Shown here piece after piece: positions 49,748-59,997 of a stretch of DNA of 64,000 nt. The stretch is taken from contig NZ_JABRPL010000001.1 of NCBI RefSeq assembly GCF_013249015.1, positions 544,318 through 608,317 on the forward strand. Direction: 5' to 3'. How positions within the stretch are numbered: position 1 is the stretch's first letter; each line of letters begins with the position of its first letter. The position numbers and the translations under genes are program-made. Under the pieces are notes generated by a model, which searched no databases, was not told the DNA's origin, and saw only the letters and a list, made by a program, of their open reading frames with translations. The stretch comes from Rathayibacter agropyri. GTDB lineage: Bacteria > Actinomycetota > Actinomycetes > Actinomycetales > Microbacteriaceae.

Positions 49748-52474
49748 GTGACTGTTAACGATCAGGACCCGTATTCCGTCGGTCACGTGGACTCGGACCC
49801 CGAGGAAACGTCGGAGTGGAACGAGTCGCTCGACGCGCTCGTCGAAGAGCGGGGTGCGGGTCGCGGACGCGACGTCATGCTCAGTCTCCTCAAGCGCTCG
49901 AAAGAGCTGCACCTCGGCGTGCCGATGGTGCCGACGACGGACTACATCAACACGATCGCGGCCGAGAACGAGCCCGACTTCCCGGGCAATGAGGACGTCG
50001 AGCGCCGGTATCGCGCGTGGATCCGCTGGAATGCGGCGATCCTCGTGCACCGGGCACAGCGTCCGGGCATCGGGGTCGGCGGCCACATCTCGACCTACGC
50101 GTCGAGCGCCTCGCTCTACGAGGTCGGCTTCAACCACTTCTTCCGCGGCCAGGACCACCCGGGTGGCGGCGATCAGATCTTCATTCAGGGGCACGCCTCC
50201 CCCGGTCCCTACGCCCGCGCCTTCCTCGAGGGACGCCTAAGCGAGCACCAGCTCGACGGGTTCCGTCAGGAGAAGTCGCACGCCGGTGGCGGGCTCTCCA
50301 GCTATCCGCACCCGCGCCTCATGCCCGAGTTCTGGCAGTTCCCGACCGTGTCGATGGGTCTCGGACCCATCAACGCGATTTACCAGGCGCAGGCAAACAA
50401 GTACCTCACCAACCGCGGCATCAAGGACGCTTCCGACCAGCAGGTCTGGGCGTTCCTCGGCGACGGTGAGATGGACGAGGTCGAATCCCGCGGTCAGCTC
50501 CAGGTCGCGGCGAACGACGGCCTCGACAACCTCAACTTCATCGTTAACTGCAATTTGCAGCGCCTCGACGGCCCCGTCCGCGGCAACGGCAAAATCGTGC
50601 AAGAGCTCGAGTCGTACTTCCGCGGTGCCGGCTGGAACGTCATCAAGCTCATCTGGGGCCGCGAGTGGGACGATCTGCTTGCTCGCGACACCGAGGGCGC
50701 GCTCCTGGACCTGATGAATAAGACGCCCGACGGCGACTTCCAGACCTACAAGACCGAGGACGGCGCCTACGTCCGCGAGAACTTCTTCGGCCGCGACCCG
50801 CGCGCCGCGAAGCTCGTCGAGGACTACTCCGATGAGCAGATCTGGGGTCTTCGCCGCGGTGGCCACGACTACCGCAAGATCTACGCCGCCATGAAGGCCG
50901 CGACGGAGCACAAGGGCCAGCCGACCGTCATCCTCGCGCACACCATCAAGGGCTACGGTCTCGGCCGCAGCTTCGAGGGCCGCAACGCGACCCACCAGAT
51001 GAAGAAAATGACGCTGGACAACCTCAAGACGTTCCGCGACACGATGCGCATCCCGATTACGGATGCGCAGCTCGAGGAGAACCCCTACCTCCCGCCGTAC
51101 TACCACCCCGGTCAGAGCGACGAGGCGATCGAGTACCTGCAGGAGCGTCGTCGCGCCCTCGGCGGCTACCTGCCCGAGCGCCGCTCGAAGTACACGCAGC
51201 TGAACCTGCCAGACGACTCCGCCTATGCCATCGGCAAGAAGGGCTCGGGGACGCAGGAGGTCGCCACGACGATGGCGTTCGTGCGCATCCTCAAGGACAT
51301 CCTGCGCTCGAAGGACTTCGGCAACCGCGTCGTCCCGATCATCCCCGACGAGGCCCGCACCTTCGGCATGGACGCGTTCTTCCCGAATGCGAAGATCTAC
51401 AACCCGCGCGGCCAGCACTACACGTCGGTCGACCGCGAACTGCTCCTGGCGTACAAGGAGAGCCCACAGGGCCAGATCCTGCACGTCGGGATCAACGAGG
51501 CGGGTGCCCTCGCAGCGTTCACCGCGATCGGCACGTCGTACGCGACGCAGGGCGAGCCGCTCATCCCGGTCTACGTCTTCTACTCGATGTTCGGGTTCCA
51601 GCGCACGGGCGACGCCATCTGGGCGGCGGGCGACATGATGTCGCGGGGCTTCATGATTGGCGCCACTGCCGGGCGCACCACGCTCACCGGCGAGGGCCTG
51701 CAGCACGCGGACGGGCACTCTCCGATCCTTGCGGCAACGAACCCAGCCGTGGTCAGCTACGACCCGGCGTACGGGTATGAGATCGCGCACATCGTGCAGT
51801 CCGGTCTCGACCGGATGTACGGCGGGCAGCACCCCGATCCGAACGTCATGTACTACATCACGGTGTACAACGAGCCCATCGTGCAGCCGAAGGAACCGGA
51901 GGACGTCGACGTCGAGGGCATCGTGCGCGGCATCCACCGCATCGCCTGGGGCCAGTGGGACGGGCCGAAGGCGCAGCTGCTCGCGTCCGGCGTCGCCGTA
52001 CCGTGGGCCATCGAGGCGCAGAAACTCCTCGCCGAAGACTGGGGCGTCTCGGCGGACGTCTGGTCGGTCACCTCGTGGAACGAACTGCGCCGTGACGGCA
52101 TCAAGGCCGAGCAGCACAACTTCCTGCACCCGCAGGACGCTGAGCGAGTGCCCTACGTGACACAGAAGCTCGCCGACGCGAAGGGTCCCTTTGTCGCCGT
52201 GTCCGACTTCTCGCACCAGGTCCCCGACCAGCTGCGTCAGTTCATCCCGGGCGACTTCGCGACGCTCGGAGCGGACGACTTCGGCTTCTCGGACACTCGA
52301 GCGGCCGCGCGGCGCTACTTCCAGATCGACGGTCCGTCAGTCGTCGTGCGCACGTTGCAGCTGCTCGCCAAGCGCGGCGAGGTCGATCCCTCGCTCGCCG
52401 TCCAGGCCATCGAGAAGTACCAGTTGCTCGACGTCAACGCCGGCACCACCGGCAACGCGGGCGGCGAGAGCTGA
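49748..52474 (+). CDS. aceE: Pyruvate dehydrogenase E1 component (homodimeric)
   Basis: 908 residues; ThDP-dependent decarboxylation of pyruvate feeding acetyl-CoA to fatty-acid synthesis next door. The ThDP motif is GDGEMDE ... [16 protein letters not shown]. Other marks: [63 protein letters not shown] and [10 protein letters not shown] take GTG 49748 ([15 protein letters not shown]), with purine-rich GAGAGGTCGAGG upstream; ATG 49700 is in frame. The E2/E3 genes are not here; E2 would need the lipoyl groups made by lipB/lipA. Confidence 0.97.
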   Translation: MTVNDQDPYSVGHVDSDPEETSEWNESLDALVEERGAGRGRDVMLSLLKRSKELHLGVPMVPTTDYINTIAAENEPDFPGNEDVERRYRAWIRWNAAILVHRAQRPGIGVGGHISTYASSASLYEVGFNHFFRGQDHPGGGDQIFIQGHASPGPYARAFLEGRLSEHQLDGFRQEKSHAGGGLSSYPHPRLMPEFWQFPTVSMGLGPINAIYQAQANKYLTNRGIKDASDQQVWAFLGDGEMDEVESRGQLQVAANDGLDNLNFIVNCNLQRLDGPVRGNGKIVQELESYFRGAGWNVIKLIWGREWDDLLARDTEGALLDLMNKTPDGDFQTYKTEDGAYVRENFFGRDPRAAKLVEDYSDEQIWGLRRGGHDYRKIYAAMKAATEHKGQPTVILAHTIKGYGLGRSFEGRNATHQMKKMTLDNLKTFRDTMRIPITDAQLEENPYLPPYYHPGQSDEAIEYLQERRRALGGYLPERRSKYTQLNLPDDSAYAIGKKGSGTQEVATTMAFVRILKDILRSKDFGNRVVPIIPDEARTFGMDAFFPNAKIYNPRGQHYTSVDRELLLAYKESPQGQILHVGINEAGALAAFTAIGTSYATQGEPLIPVYVFYSMFGFQRTGDAIWAAGDMMSRGFMIGATAGRTTLTGEGLQHADGHSPILAATNPAVVSYDPAYGYEIAHIVQSGLDRMYGGQHPDPNVMYYITVYNEPIVQPKEPEDVDVEGIVRGIHRIAWGQWDGPKAQLLASGVAVPWAIEAQKLLAEDWGVSADVWSVTSWNELRRDGIKAEQHNFLHPQDAERVPYVTQKLADAKGPFVAVSDFSHQVPDQLRQFIPGDFATLGADDFGFSDTRAAARRYFQIDGPSVVVRTLQLLAKRGEVDPSLAVQAIEKYQLLDVNAGTTGNAGGES

Positions 52475-52485
52475 CGGACGAGTCT

Positions 52486-53703
52486 GTGCCCTCGCAGGAA
52501 CCCGCTCCGCGGACGAAGGAGCAGACCCTCGCCTGGCTGCGCACCCTCGCGGGTGAGCTTTCGACGCAGACGATCAAGCGTCTCGAGGACACGCTGCCCT
52601 GGTACGGCAGCATGCCCCCGGGCCGACGCTCCGCCGTGGGCCTCGTCGCCCAGGCGGGTATTACGTCGTTCATCTCGTGGTTCGACGACCCGTCCGCGAC
52701 GCCGTGGATCGCTGCCGACGTGTTCGGCGCGGCCCCACGCGAGTTGCTCCGCTCGGTGTCACTGACGCAGACACTTCAGCTGATCAAGGTCACCGTCGAG
52801 GTGGTCGAGGACCGCATTAGGAACGGCGGCGAAGACCTTCGCGAGGCGATCCTGCTCTACTCGCGCGAGATCGCCTTCGCCGCGGCCGACGTCTATGCCC
52901 GCGCCGCCGAGGCCCGCGGGCTCTGGGATGCGCGCCTTGAGGCCCTCGTCGTCGACTCCATCCTCACGGGCGAGGCCGATGACGAACTCCCGAGCCGCAT
53001 CGCCGCTCTCGGCTGGCACGGCCACGGCGAGGTCGCGGTGCTCGTGGGGACCGCTCCCAAGATGCTCGACGTCGACCAGCTGCGCCGCACTGCGCGGCAC
53101 ATGAACGCCGACGTGCTGATCGGAGTGCAGGGCAGTCGCCTCGTCCTCGTCATCGGCCGCGCTGAGCCAAGCGAGAACGCGACGGAGGAGACCGGTCCGC
53201 CTGTCGGGTTCCTCGAGATTGCCGAGGCGCTCGAGCCGGGGTTCGGCACGGGTCACCTCGTGCTCGGCCACGAGGTGCCGACACTCGTGGACGCCTCCCG
53301 GAGCGCCCGTGCTGCCCTCGCAGGCTTCGCTGTCGCTCGCTCGTGGAGGAACGCTCCTCGTCCCGTCAGCGCCGACGATCTCCTCCCCGAGCGCGCCCTT
53401 GCCGGCGATCCGCTCGCCCGGCAGAGCCTGATCACCCGGATCTATCGCCCGTTGCAGAAGCATTCGACCGAGCTGCTGACCACGCTCTGGGCCTACCTCG
53501 ACAACGGTCGCTCGCTGGAGGCGACGGCGCGGGAACTCTTCGTCCACCCGAACACAGTGCGCTACCGCCTCAAGCGCGTGGCCGAGGTGATCGGCTGGGA
53601 TGCGACGGGCGCGCGGGAGGCGCTCATCCTGCAGTCCGCGCTGATCCTCGGTTCGATGAGCGACCCGGACGGTGCTGTCCGCCGTCGGCCCGCACGTGGC
53701 TGA
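52486..53703 (+). CDS. fasR: PucR-type transcriptional regulator of fatty-acid genes (FasR-like)
   Basis: 405 residues, GTG start 11 bases after aceE. The C-terminal PucR HTH reads LWAYLDNGRSLEATARELFVHPNTVRYRLKRVAEVIGWD; the N-terminal ~150 residues are helical (SMPPGRRSAVGLVAQAGI), then a GGDEF-like degenerate domain. Regulators of this type lie directly before fabD in Streptomyces and relatives and activate the fabD-fabH-acpP-fabF operon. A perfect dyad at 53718-53734 between this gene and fabD may be its site. Confidence 0.85.
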   Translation: MPSQEPAPRTKEQTLAWLRTLAGELSTQTIKRLEDTLPWYGSMPPGRRSAVGLVAQAGITSFISWFDDPSATPWIAADVFGAAPRELLRSVSLTQTLQLIKVTVEVVEDRIRNGGEDLREAILLYSREIAFAAADVYARAAEARGLWDARLEALVVDSILTGEADDELPSRIAALGWHGHGEVAVLVGTAPKMLDVDQLRRTARHMNADVLIGVQGSRLVLVIGRAEPSENATEETGPPVGFLEIAEALEPGFGTGHLVLGHEVPTLVDASRSARAALAGFAVARSWRNAPRPVSADDLLPERALAGDPLARQSLITRIYRPLQKHSTELLTTLWAYLDNGRSLEATARELFVHPNTVRYRLKRVAEVIGWDATGAREALILQSALILGSMSDPDGAVRRRPARG

Positions 53704-53717
53704 CGGTTGTAGACCCG

Positions 53718-53734
53718 CGACAAGCTCCTTGTCG
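53718..53734. promoter_or_regulatory. Palindrome CGACAAG-CTC-CTTGTCG before fabD
   Basis: A perfect 7+3+7 dyad in the 87-base spacer between fasR and fabD, centred 65 bases before the fabD start. It could be the FasR operator or a weak hairpin ending the aceE-fasR transcript. There is no T-run after it, which favours an operator. Confidence 0.5.
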
Positions 53735-53790
53735 TTCGTCTGTCACTCCACGCGCCGCACTCGCGTGCGCAGATCGGAAGACTGGATATC

Positions 53791-54717
53791 GTGATCGTCG
53801 TTGTCGCCCCGGGTCAGGGCTCCCAGACCCCAGGTTTCCTTGCGCCCTGGCTCGACGTACCCTCCGTCGCCGAGCAGGTCGCCGCGCACTCGGAGGCGGT
53901 CGGCATCGACCTCGCCGCTCACGGCACAGAGTCGGATGGGGACACCCTCCGCGACACCGCGGTCGCGCAGCCGCTGATCGTGTCCGCCGGGCTGGTCAGC
54001 CTCGCCGCGCTCCTCGAGGGCGGTCGCCGCGACCGGATCGCCGGCATCGCCGGGCACTCGGTGGGCGAGATCACCGCCGCCGCCGGAGCGGGTGTCCTCT
54101 CTGAAGCCGACGCGCTGGTGTTCGTGCGCGAGCGCGCGCGAGCCATGGCCGATGCTGCCGCCGCCACCCCGACCGCCATGAGCGCGGTGCTCGGCGGCGA
54201 CGAGGAGGCCCTTCTCGCACGTCTGGACGCACTTGGACTCGAGCCCGCCAACTACAACGGCGGCGGCCAGATCGTGGTGGCCGGCGCCGTGGACGCGCTC
54301 GCGGCCCTCAAGGAGGAGCCCCTCCACGGCACGCGAGTGATCCCCCTGCAGGTCGCCGGCGCTTTCCACACCCACTACATGGCGTCTGCCCGAGATTCCC
54401 TCGCCACCGTCGCCGCCGAACTCGCGCCCGCCGATCCGTCGCTGCGGCTCTGGACGAACCGTGACGGCTCCCTGGTCACGTCCGGCGCGCGATTCCTCGA
54501 GCTGCTCGTGGGCCAGGTCGCCTCCCCCGTCCGCTGGGACCTCTGTATGGCGGCGTTCGCCGAGGCGGGCATCACCGGGATCATCGAACTGGCCCCCGCC
54601 GGCGCGCTGGTCGGCCTCGCCAAGCGCGGTCTCAAGGGCGTGCCGAGCATCGCCATCAAGTCCCCCGACGATCTAGGCGCCGCCCGTGCCTTCCTCGACG
54701 AGCACGCCGCCCAGTAG
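53791..54717 (+). CDS. fabD: Malonyl-CoA:ACP transacylase FabD
   Basis: 308 residues, GTG start (MIVVVAPGQGSQTPGFLAPW). Nucleophile Ser90 in GHSVGE, the substrate Arg in RERARAMADA and the catalytic His in VAGAFHTHYM are present. It loads malonyl groups on AcpP for FabH and FabF. First gene of fabD-fabH-acpP-fabF. Confidence 0.97.
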   Translation: MIVVVAPGQGSQTPGFLAPWLDVPSVAEQVAAHSEAVGIDLAAHGTESDGDTLRDTAVAQPLIVSAGLVSLAALLEGGRRDRIAGIAGHSVGEITAAAGAGVLSEADALVFVRERARAMADAAAATPTAMSAVLGGDEEALLARLDALGLEPANYNGGGQIVVAGAVDALAALKEEPLHGTRVIPLQVAGAFHTHYMASARDSLATVAAELAPADPSLRLWTNRDGSLVTSGARFLELLVGQVASPVRWDLCMAAFAEAGITGIIELAPAGALVGLAKRGLKGVPSIAIKSPDDLGAARAFLDEHAAQ

Positions 54718-54727
54718 GAGAGACCCC

Positions 54728-55732
54728 ATGACGACCCCTTCCCTCACCCAGTCCAGCGGCAGCGCCTATACCCGCATCCTGGGCATCGGCGCGGCTCGCG
54801 GCGATCTCGTCGTCCCGAACGACGACTTGATCGAGCCGATTAACTCCTCCGACGAGTGGATCCGCCAGCGCACCGGCATCATCGAGCGCCGCCGCGCCTC
54901 CGCCGACATCGACGCGGTCGACCTCGCGACAACGGCCTCCCTGGAGGCGATCGAGAAGGCCGGCATCCGCCCGGAGCAGATCGGCGTCGTCCTCGTCTCG
55001 ACCATCAGCAATACCGTGCAGACCCCGTCGCTTGCCGCGCTGCTCGCCGACCGGATCGGAGCGAATCCCGCCCCGGCCTACGACATCTCGGCCGCCTGCG
55101 CCGGCTACACGTATGGCATCGCCCAGGCCGACTCCTTCATCCGCTCCGGCCTCGCCGAGTACGTGCTGGTCGTGGGCGCCGAGAAGCTGTCCGAGCTGGT
55201 CAAGCCGACCGACCGCAGCATCTCGTTTCTCCTCGGCGACGGTGCAGGGGCCGCGATCGTCGGCCCGAGCGAGACCGCTGGCATCTCCAAGACCGTCTGG
55301 GGCTCTGACGGCTCCAAGTGGGACACGGTCGGCATGGACAACCCGCTTGCGGCCTACCGCGACGGCACCGCGGAGTGGCCCACCCTGCGACAGGACGGCC
55401 CCTCGGTCTTCCGCTGGGCGGTCTGGGAAATGGCGAAGGTCGCGAAGCAGGCGCTGGCGGAGGCGGGCATTCAGCCCGAGGATCTCGCCGCGTTCATCCC
55501 GCACCAGGCCAATATGCGCATTATCGACGAGCTAGCGAAGCAGCTGAAGCTGCCGGACACCGTGGCTATCGGCCGCGATATCGAGACGACCGGCAACACG
55601 TCAGCGGCCTCAATTCCGCTTGCCACCCACCGCTTGCTCGAGGAGCACCCGGAGCTGCACGGCGGCCTGGCCCTGCAGATCGGCTTCGGCGCCGGACTCG
55701 TCTTCGGCGCCCAGGTCGTGGTGCTCCCCTAA
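54728..55732 (+). CDS. fabH: Beta-ketoacyl-ACP synthase III FabH
   Basis: 334 residues. Cys-His-Asn triad: Cys124 in AYDISAACAGYTYG, His259 in FIPHQANMRIID, Asn in TTGNTSAASIPL. It condenses an acyl-CoA starter (branched starters in this clade) with malonyl-ACP. ATG 54728 has GGAGAG upstream; ten bases after fabD. Confidence 0.97.
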   Translation: MTTPSLTQSSGSAYTRILGIGAARGDLVVPNDDLIEPINSSDEWIRQRTGIIERRRASADIDAVDLATTASLEAIEKAGIRPEQIGVVLVSTISNTVQTPSLAALLADRIGANPAPAYDISAACAGYTYGIAQADSFIRSGLAEYVLVVGAEKLSELVKPTDRSISFLLGDGAGAAIVGPSETAGISKTVWGSDGSKWDTVGMDNPLAAYRDGTAEWPTLRQDGPSVFRWAVWEMAKVAKQALAEAGIQPEDLAAFIPHQANMRIIDELAKQLKLPDTVAIGRDIETTGNTSAASIPLATHRLLEEHPELHGGLALQIGFGAGLVFGAQVVVLP

Positions 55733-55807
55733 CCGGGGCGGCCCCACCCTAAACTGACCTGTGGTCACCTGACGAAGACCTGATAACAACCCCTCAAGGA
55801 GAGAACC

Positions 55808-56056
55808 ATGGCACTGTCCACCGAAGAAGTCCTCGCCGGCCTGGCCGAGCTTGTCAACGACGAGACGGGCATCGCGACCGACTCCGTCGAGATGGACAAG
55901 TCGTTCACCGACGACCTCGATATCGACTCCATCTCGATGATGACCATCGTCGTCAACGCTGAGGAGAAGTTCGACGTGAAGATCCCCGACGACGAGGTCA
56001 AGAACCTCAAGACGGTCGGCGACGCCGTCACCTTCATCGTCAACGCGTCCGCGTAG
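55808..56056 (+). CDS. acpP: Acyl carrier protein AcpP
   Basis: 82 residues. Phosphopantetheine Ser41 is in DLDIDSISMM; the motif is DSI instead of DSL, as in many actinobacteria. AAGGAG precedes the ATG. It carries the intermediates of the surrounding enzymes and probably the octanoyl group used by LipB. The 75-base upstream spacer is longer than the other fab gaps and might carry a separate promoter for high expression. Confidence 0.97.
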   Translation: MALSTEEVLAGLAELVNDETGIATDSVEMDKSFTDDLDIDSISMMTIVVNAEEKFDVKIPDDEVKNLKTVGDAVTFIVNASA

Positions 56057-56137
56057 TCCGCGCCAGCGCACCCCGGCCGACGCTCGATGGCCGGGGTGCG
56101 CCCGGCACCCACCCGTTACGGAACAGAGAAACTCGTC

Positions 56138-57373
56138 ATGACCAAGAAGATCGTCGTCACCGGAATCGGAGCCACTACTCCCCTCGGCGGAACCGCCCGG
56201 GACTCCTGGGACGCACTCCTCGCTGGCGAGTCCGGCGTCCGCTCCCTCAAGCACGACTGGGTCGCCCAGTACGAGATTCCCGTCACGTTCGCTGCCGAAG
56301 CGAAGGTGCGCCCGGAGGAGGTCCTCTCCCGTCCCGAGGCGAAGCGCCTCGACCCCTCCAGTCAGTTCGCCCTGATCTCAGCGCGCGAGGCCTGGGCCGA
56401 TTCCGGAATCACCGACGTCGATCCGCTGCGGGTAGGAGTCGACTACTCCACTGGCATCGGCGGTCTCTGGACCCTTCTCGACGCCTGGGACACGCTGCGC
56501 GAGCGCGGACCCCGCCGAGTCCTGCCCATGACCATCCCGATGCTGATGCCCAATGCCGCCGCCGCCGCGATCAGCATGGCCATCCCCTCCCGCGCCTACG
56601 CCCGCACCGATGTCTCGGCGTGCGCGTCAAGCACCGAGGCCCTCGCGAACGCGTACGAGCACATGCAGCTCGGTCTCGCCGATGTCGTTATCGCCGGCGG
56701 CACGGAGGCGGTCGTGCATCCCCTCCCGATCGCCGCCTTCGCCTCGATGCAGGCCCTTTCCCGTCGCAATGACGACCCGTCGACCGCGTCCCGTCCCTAC
56801 GACGTCTCGCGGGACGGATTCGTGCTCGGCGAAGGCGCCGGCACCCTGATCCTCGAGACGGAGGAGCACGCTCTCGCCCGCGGCGCCCGTATCTACGCCG
56901 AACTCGCCGGCGGCGCGGTCACCAGCGACTCCTACCACATCACGGCTCCCGACCCCGAGGGATCGGCCGCTGCCCGCGCGATGATCGGCGCCCTCGAACA
57001 GGCCGGAGTCGCACGGACCGACGTCACCCACCTCAACGCCCACGCGACCAGCACGCCCGTCGGCGACATTGCCGAGTACCGCGCACTTGCCCGCGTTTTC
57101 GGCGACCACCTCCCCTCCATCGCCGTGTCAGCGACGAAGGCGGCCACTGGCCACCTCCTCGGCGGCACCGGAGCAGTCGAAGCGATCTTCACCGTCCTCG
57201 CCCTGCACGAGCGCACCGCTCCGCCCACCATCAACCTCACCGAGCAGGACCCGCAAATCCCGCTCGACGTGGTCACGAGCCCCCGCCGCCTCAACGACGG
57301 ACCACTCGTCGCGCTCTCGAACTCGTTCGGGTTCGGCGGGCACAACGCTGTCGCCGCGTTCCGGACGGTGTAG
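56138..57373 (+). CDS. fabF: Beta-ketoacyl-ACP synthase II FabF
   Basis: 411 residues. Cys-His-His triad: ARTDVSACASSTEAL, VTHLNAHATSTPVGD and ATKAATGHLLGGTGAVEA. N-terminal KKIVVTGIGATTPLGG and C-terminal SFGFGGHNAVAAF are standard. I use ATG 56138; the frame is open 17 codons further upstream. Last gene of the fab operon, converging on DUF3145 with nine bases between stops. Confidence 0.97.
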   Translation: MTKKIVVTGIGATTPLGGTARDSWDALLAGESGVRSLKHDWVAQYEIPVTFAAEAKVRPEEVLSRPEAKRLDPSSQFALISAREAWADSGITDVDPLRVGVDYSTGIGGLWTLLDAWDTLRERGPRRVLPMTIPMLMPNAAAAAISMAIPSRAYARTDVSACASSTEALANAYEHMQLGLADVVIAGGTEAVVHPLPIAAFASMQALSRRNDDPSTASRPYDVSRDGFVLGEGAGTLILETEEHALARGARIYAELAGGAVTSDSYHITAPDPEGSAAARAMIGALEQAGVARTDVTHLNAHATSTPVGDIAEYRALARVFGDHLPSIAVSATKAATGHLLGGTGAVEAIFTVLALHERTAPPTINLTEQDPQIPLDVVTSPRRLNDGPLVALSNSFGFGGHNAVAAFRTV

Positions 57374-57382
57374 CGGCGGCGC

Positions 57383-57886
57383 TCAGCCGACCCCGTGCAT
57401 CCACACCACCGGCGCGAAGTCGCTCGCGTAGCGGAACGGCTCGAGTTCGTCCTCCCACGCCTGGCCGAGGGCGAGACGGAGTTCGCGGTGCAGCTCGATC
57501 GGGTCGGCGCCGGCCCGTTCCATAGCGGAGCGGATGCGGTCCTCGGGGACGACCGTGTTGCCGGCGCAGTCGGTCTGCGCAAAGAAGATGCCGAGAGCGG
57601 GCGTGTGCATCCAGCGTCCACCGTCGACACCCAGCGAGGGTTCTTCGGTGACCTCGTAGCGGACGTCTGCCCAACCGCGCAGAGCGGAGGCGATGACCGC
57701 GCCGGTGCCGGCCGGCCCCTCCCACACGAACTCGGCCCGCTGGGTGCCCCGCAGCACGGGCTGCTCGATCCAGGCGAAATTTACGGCACGACCAAGAGCG
57801 CGACCTGTCCCCCACTCGAGGTGGGGGCAGAGCGCGCGAGGGGCGGAGTGCACGAAGAGCACACCCCGAGTCTGTTGCGCCACCAT
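57383..57886 (-). CDS. DUF3145 family protein
   Basis: 167 residues (MVAQQTRGVLFVHSAPRALCPHLEWG). DUF3145 is restricted to actinobacteria and sits next to the fab operon there; its function is unknown. Conserved-looking pieces are HSAPRALCPHLEWG, GWADVRYEVTEEPS, RWMHTPALGIFFA and EDRIRSAME. Cytoplasmic by appearance. ATG 57886 gives the family length; the frame is open 34 codons upstream. Confidence 0.88.
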   Translation of the reverse strand: MVAQQTRGVLFVHSAPRALCPHLEWGTGRALGRAVNFAWIEQPVLRGTQRAEFVWEGPAGTGAVIASALRGWADVRYEVTEEPSLGVDGGRWMHTPALGIFFAQTDCAGNTVVPEDRIRSAMERAGADPIELHRELRLALGQAWEDELEPFRYASDFAPVVWMHGVG

Positions 57887-58043
57887 GGTGTCCTCCGATC
57901 GTCCCGGTGCGTCTTCCCCAACGACCCGGACCACGGAACACCTTGCGGCGCATTCTTCACTTAGACGGTGAACAAGCCACCGGGTCACATTATGCAGGAG
58001 GCGCGGACGTCCGACAACACGGCTCGCCGTCGTTGCCCCTGCC

Positions 58044-58049
58044 TATACT
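58044..58049 (+). promoter_or_regulatory. -10 element TATACT before the PadR gene
   Basis: TATACT is a good -10 match 45 bases before the GTG of the PadR gene, inside the 208-base spacer shared with DUF3145. No convincing -35 is seen. The rest of this spacer holds no gene. Confidence 0.35.
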
Positions 58050-58094
58050 CAGGTCGTCCGCGCCGCCGGCCGGACAGCAATGGGGAGGAGTTCC

Positions 58095-58685
58095 GTGTCT
58101 GTCCGCGACGGCCTGCTCGGCCTGCTCACTCTCGGACCCGCGTACGGTCTCCAGTTGCACGCGGAGCTGCTCGATCGTGCCGCCCATCGTCGCCGGGTGA
58201 ACGTCGGCCAGATCTACTCCACTCTCGAGCGTTTGCGCGAGCGCGGCCTCGTAGCGGCTGCCGGAACGACCGATGACGGTCTGCCGCTGCACGCCCTCAC
58301 CGAGGAAGGCCGTGCCGAGGCACTCGCCTGGCTGAACGGCGACGGCGCTTCCTCCGAGGAGGACTGGGACGACGTCCTCGACCGCATACTCCTCTCCTCA
58401 AGCGTGTCCGCGGACGGACTCGTCGCGGTGCTTGACGCTTACGAGCGCTCGATGCCCGTCGAGCCGGTCGAGGAGGAAGACCTCGAGGGGCACCCGCAGC
58501 GCCGCCTTGCCGCGGTCGCCGCACAGCTGCGCGCTCAAGCGCTTCGACGCCTCCTCGACGCGGCCCGCGACGAGCTCTCAGGCGAGAGCCCAGGGCGGAG
58601 CGTGCGAGGCTTCGCCCTTGAGCGACCGCGCCGCGGTCGCCGCGCAACGAGCCGAAACGAGACAGGTACGGGTGCGGTCGCCTAG
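58095..58685 (+). CDS. PadR-family transcriptional regulator
   Basis: 196 residues. PadR winged helix: VRDGLLGLLTLGPAYGLQLHAELL, GQIYSTLERLRERGLV and LPLHALTEEGRAEALAWL. The C-terminal half is helical and Ala/Glu/Arg-rich. I start at GTG 58095, six bases after GGAGGAG, rather than the ATG at 58080 that contains that ribosome-binding site. The target may be the secreted muralytic-type gene that begins 10 bases later. Confidence 0.88.
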   Translation: MSVRDGLLGLLTLGPAYGLQLHAELLDRAAHRRRVNVGQIYSTLERLRERGLVAAAGTTDDGLPLHALTEEGRAEALAWLNGDGASSEEDWDDVLDRILLSSSVSADGLVAVLDAYERSMPVEPVEEEDLEGHPQRRLAAVAAQLRAQALRRLLDAARDELSGESPGRSVRGFALERPRRGRRATSRNETGTGAVA

Positions 58686-58695
58686 GGTAGTCCGC

Positions 58696-59997
58696 ATGTC
58701 CCGCACCCCCCTCGGTCTCCGCACGCCCTCCCGGGCGCGTCGCCGCCTCCTCGCGGCTGGAGCGGGCACCGTCCTCGTGCTCTGCACGGCATTCGCCGCG
58801 CCGCTGTCCGCGTCCGCCGCCTACGATCCGTCCGACTACCCCTCGTGGTCCGATGTCGAGGCCGCGAAGTCGAGCGAGAGCGCGACCGCCGCCGAGGTCG
58901 CTCGCATCACCGGTTTCCTCGCCGACCTGCGCGACCAGGCCGCAGCGCTGACCGACGCCGCCATCAGCCGTGCCGCCGAGTCCGACGCCGCGCAGAGGGC
59001 GCTCGACGAAGCGACCCAGCGCGTGAGCGCACTCGAAGAGCGAGCTGCCTCCGCCCGCTCCGATGCAGACGCTGCGAAGGGGCAGGCCGGCCGTCTCGCC
59101 GCTCAGCTGTACCGCACGGGCGGGAGCGACGGGACACTCAACCTCCTCATGGGCGGGAAGGAGTCGAGCGAACTGCTCTACCGCCTCGGCACAATGTCGC
59201 AGCTCACCCAGCAGACCAGCCGACTACAGACCGCGGCGCAGTCGACCGAGAACCAGGCCGCCTCCCTCGCCGCGCAGGCCGAGCAGGCCCGGAGCGAGCG
59301 CGTCTCGCTCGCCACCGCTGCCGCCGACGCGCTCTCCTCCGCTCGTTCAGCGCAGGCCGACGCCGACGCGAAGGTCGCCGAACAGGAGAAGTACAGCGAG
59401 CAGCTCTACACGCAGCTCGCCTCGCTCAAGAGCACCACGGCCGAGGTCGAGAAGCAGTACTCCGACGGCCAGGATGCCAAGGCCTCCTTCGAGGAGCAGC
59501 AGCGCCAGTCCCGCCTCGCAGCCGAGGCCGAAGCCGCCAGACAGAGTGCGGCCAGTGCCCCCGCACGCTCCGATGGCGGCAGCGGCGTCGAACTCGGCAA
59601 TGACGACCCGACCGGCGCCCGCAATAGCTCCGCGAAGACGATCGGCGCGCTCGGCACGTACACGGGCAACTCCGGCGGCATGTCGCCGGCGCAGGCGCAA
59701 GCGTATGCCCGGTCCGTCGTCGGCAACTATGGCTGGGGCCAGGACCAGGTCGATCGCTGCCTTATCCCGCTGTGGAACGGGGAGTCGGGCTGGCGCTGGA
59801 ACGCGTTGAACAGCTCCTCCGGCGCCTACGGTATTCCGCAGGCTCTGCCCGCAAGCAAGATGGCGACCTCGGGTGCCGACTACCAAACGAACGCGCAGAC
59901 GCAGGTCAACTGGGGCCTGTCCTACCTCAAGAATTCCTACGGCTCCCCGTGTGCCGCCTGGTCGAGCTGGAACAGCCGCTCTCCGCACTGGTACTAA
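58696..59997 (+). CDS. Secreted coiled-coil protein with lysozyme-like (aggregation-promoting-factor-type) domain
   Basis: 433 residues. Signal peptide: basic start (LRTPSRARRRLLAAG), hydrophobic core, cleavage after SASAA near residue 40. Residues 45-300 form a long Ala/Glu/Gln coiled coil of the kind found before cell-wall hydrolases. The C-terminal ~100 residues (SPAQAQAYARSVVGNYGWG, LWNGESGWRWNALNSSSGAYGIPQALP, NWGLSYLKNSYGSPCAAW, ending HWY) match the lysozyme-fold domain of aggregation-promoting factors; the Glu in NGESGW is the probable catalytic acid. It likely acts on peptidoglycan. The stop lies in a three-copy tandem repeat. Confidence 0.88.
   Translation: MSRTPLGLRTPSRARRRLLAAGAGTVLVLCTAFAAPLSASAAYDPSDYPSWSDVEAAKSSESATAAEVARITGFLADLRDQAAALTDAAISRAAESDAAQRALDEATQRVSALEERAASARSDADAAKGQAGRLAAQLYRTGGSDGTLNLLMGGKESSELLYRLGTMSQLTQQTSRLQTAAQSTENQAASLAAQAEQARSERVSLATAAADALSSARSAQADADAKVAEQEKYSEQLYTQLASLKSTTAEVEKQYSDGQDAKASFEEQQRQSRLAAEAEAARQSAASAPARSDGGSGVELGNDDPTGARNSSAKTIGALGTYTGNSGGMSPAQAQAYARSVVGNYGWGQDQVDRCLIPLWNGESGWRWNALNSSSGAYGIPQALPASKMATSGADYQTNAQTQVNWGLSYLKNSYGSPCAAWSSWNSRSPHWY

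Noticed and set aside
50237..52216. 659-codon open frame opposite aceE
   Set aside because: Shadow of aceE; no recognisable domain and no start signal.
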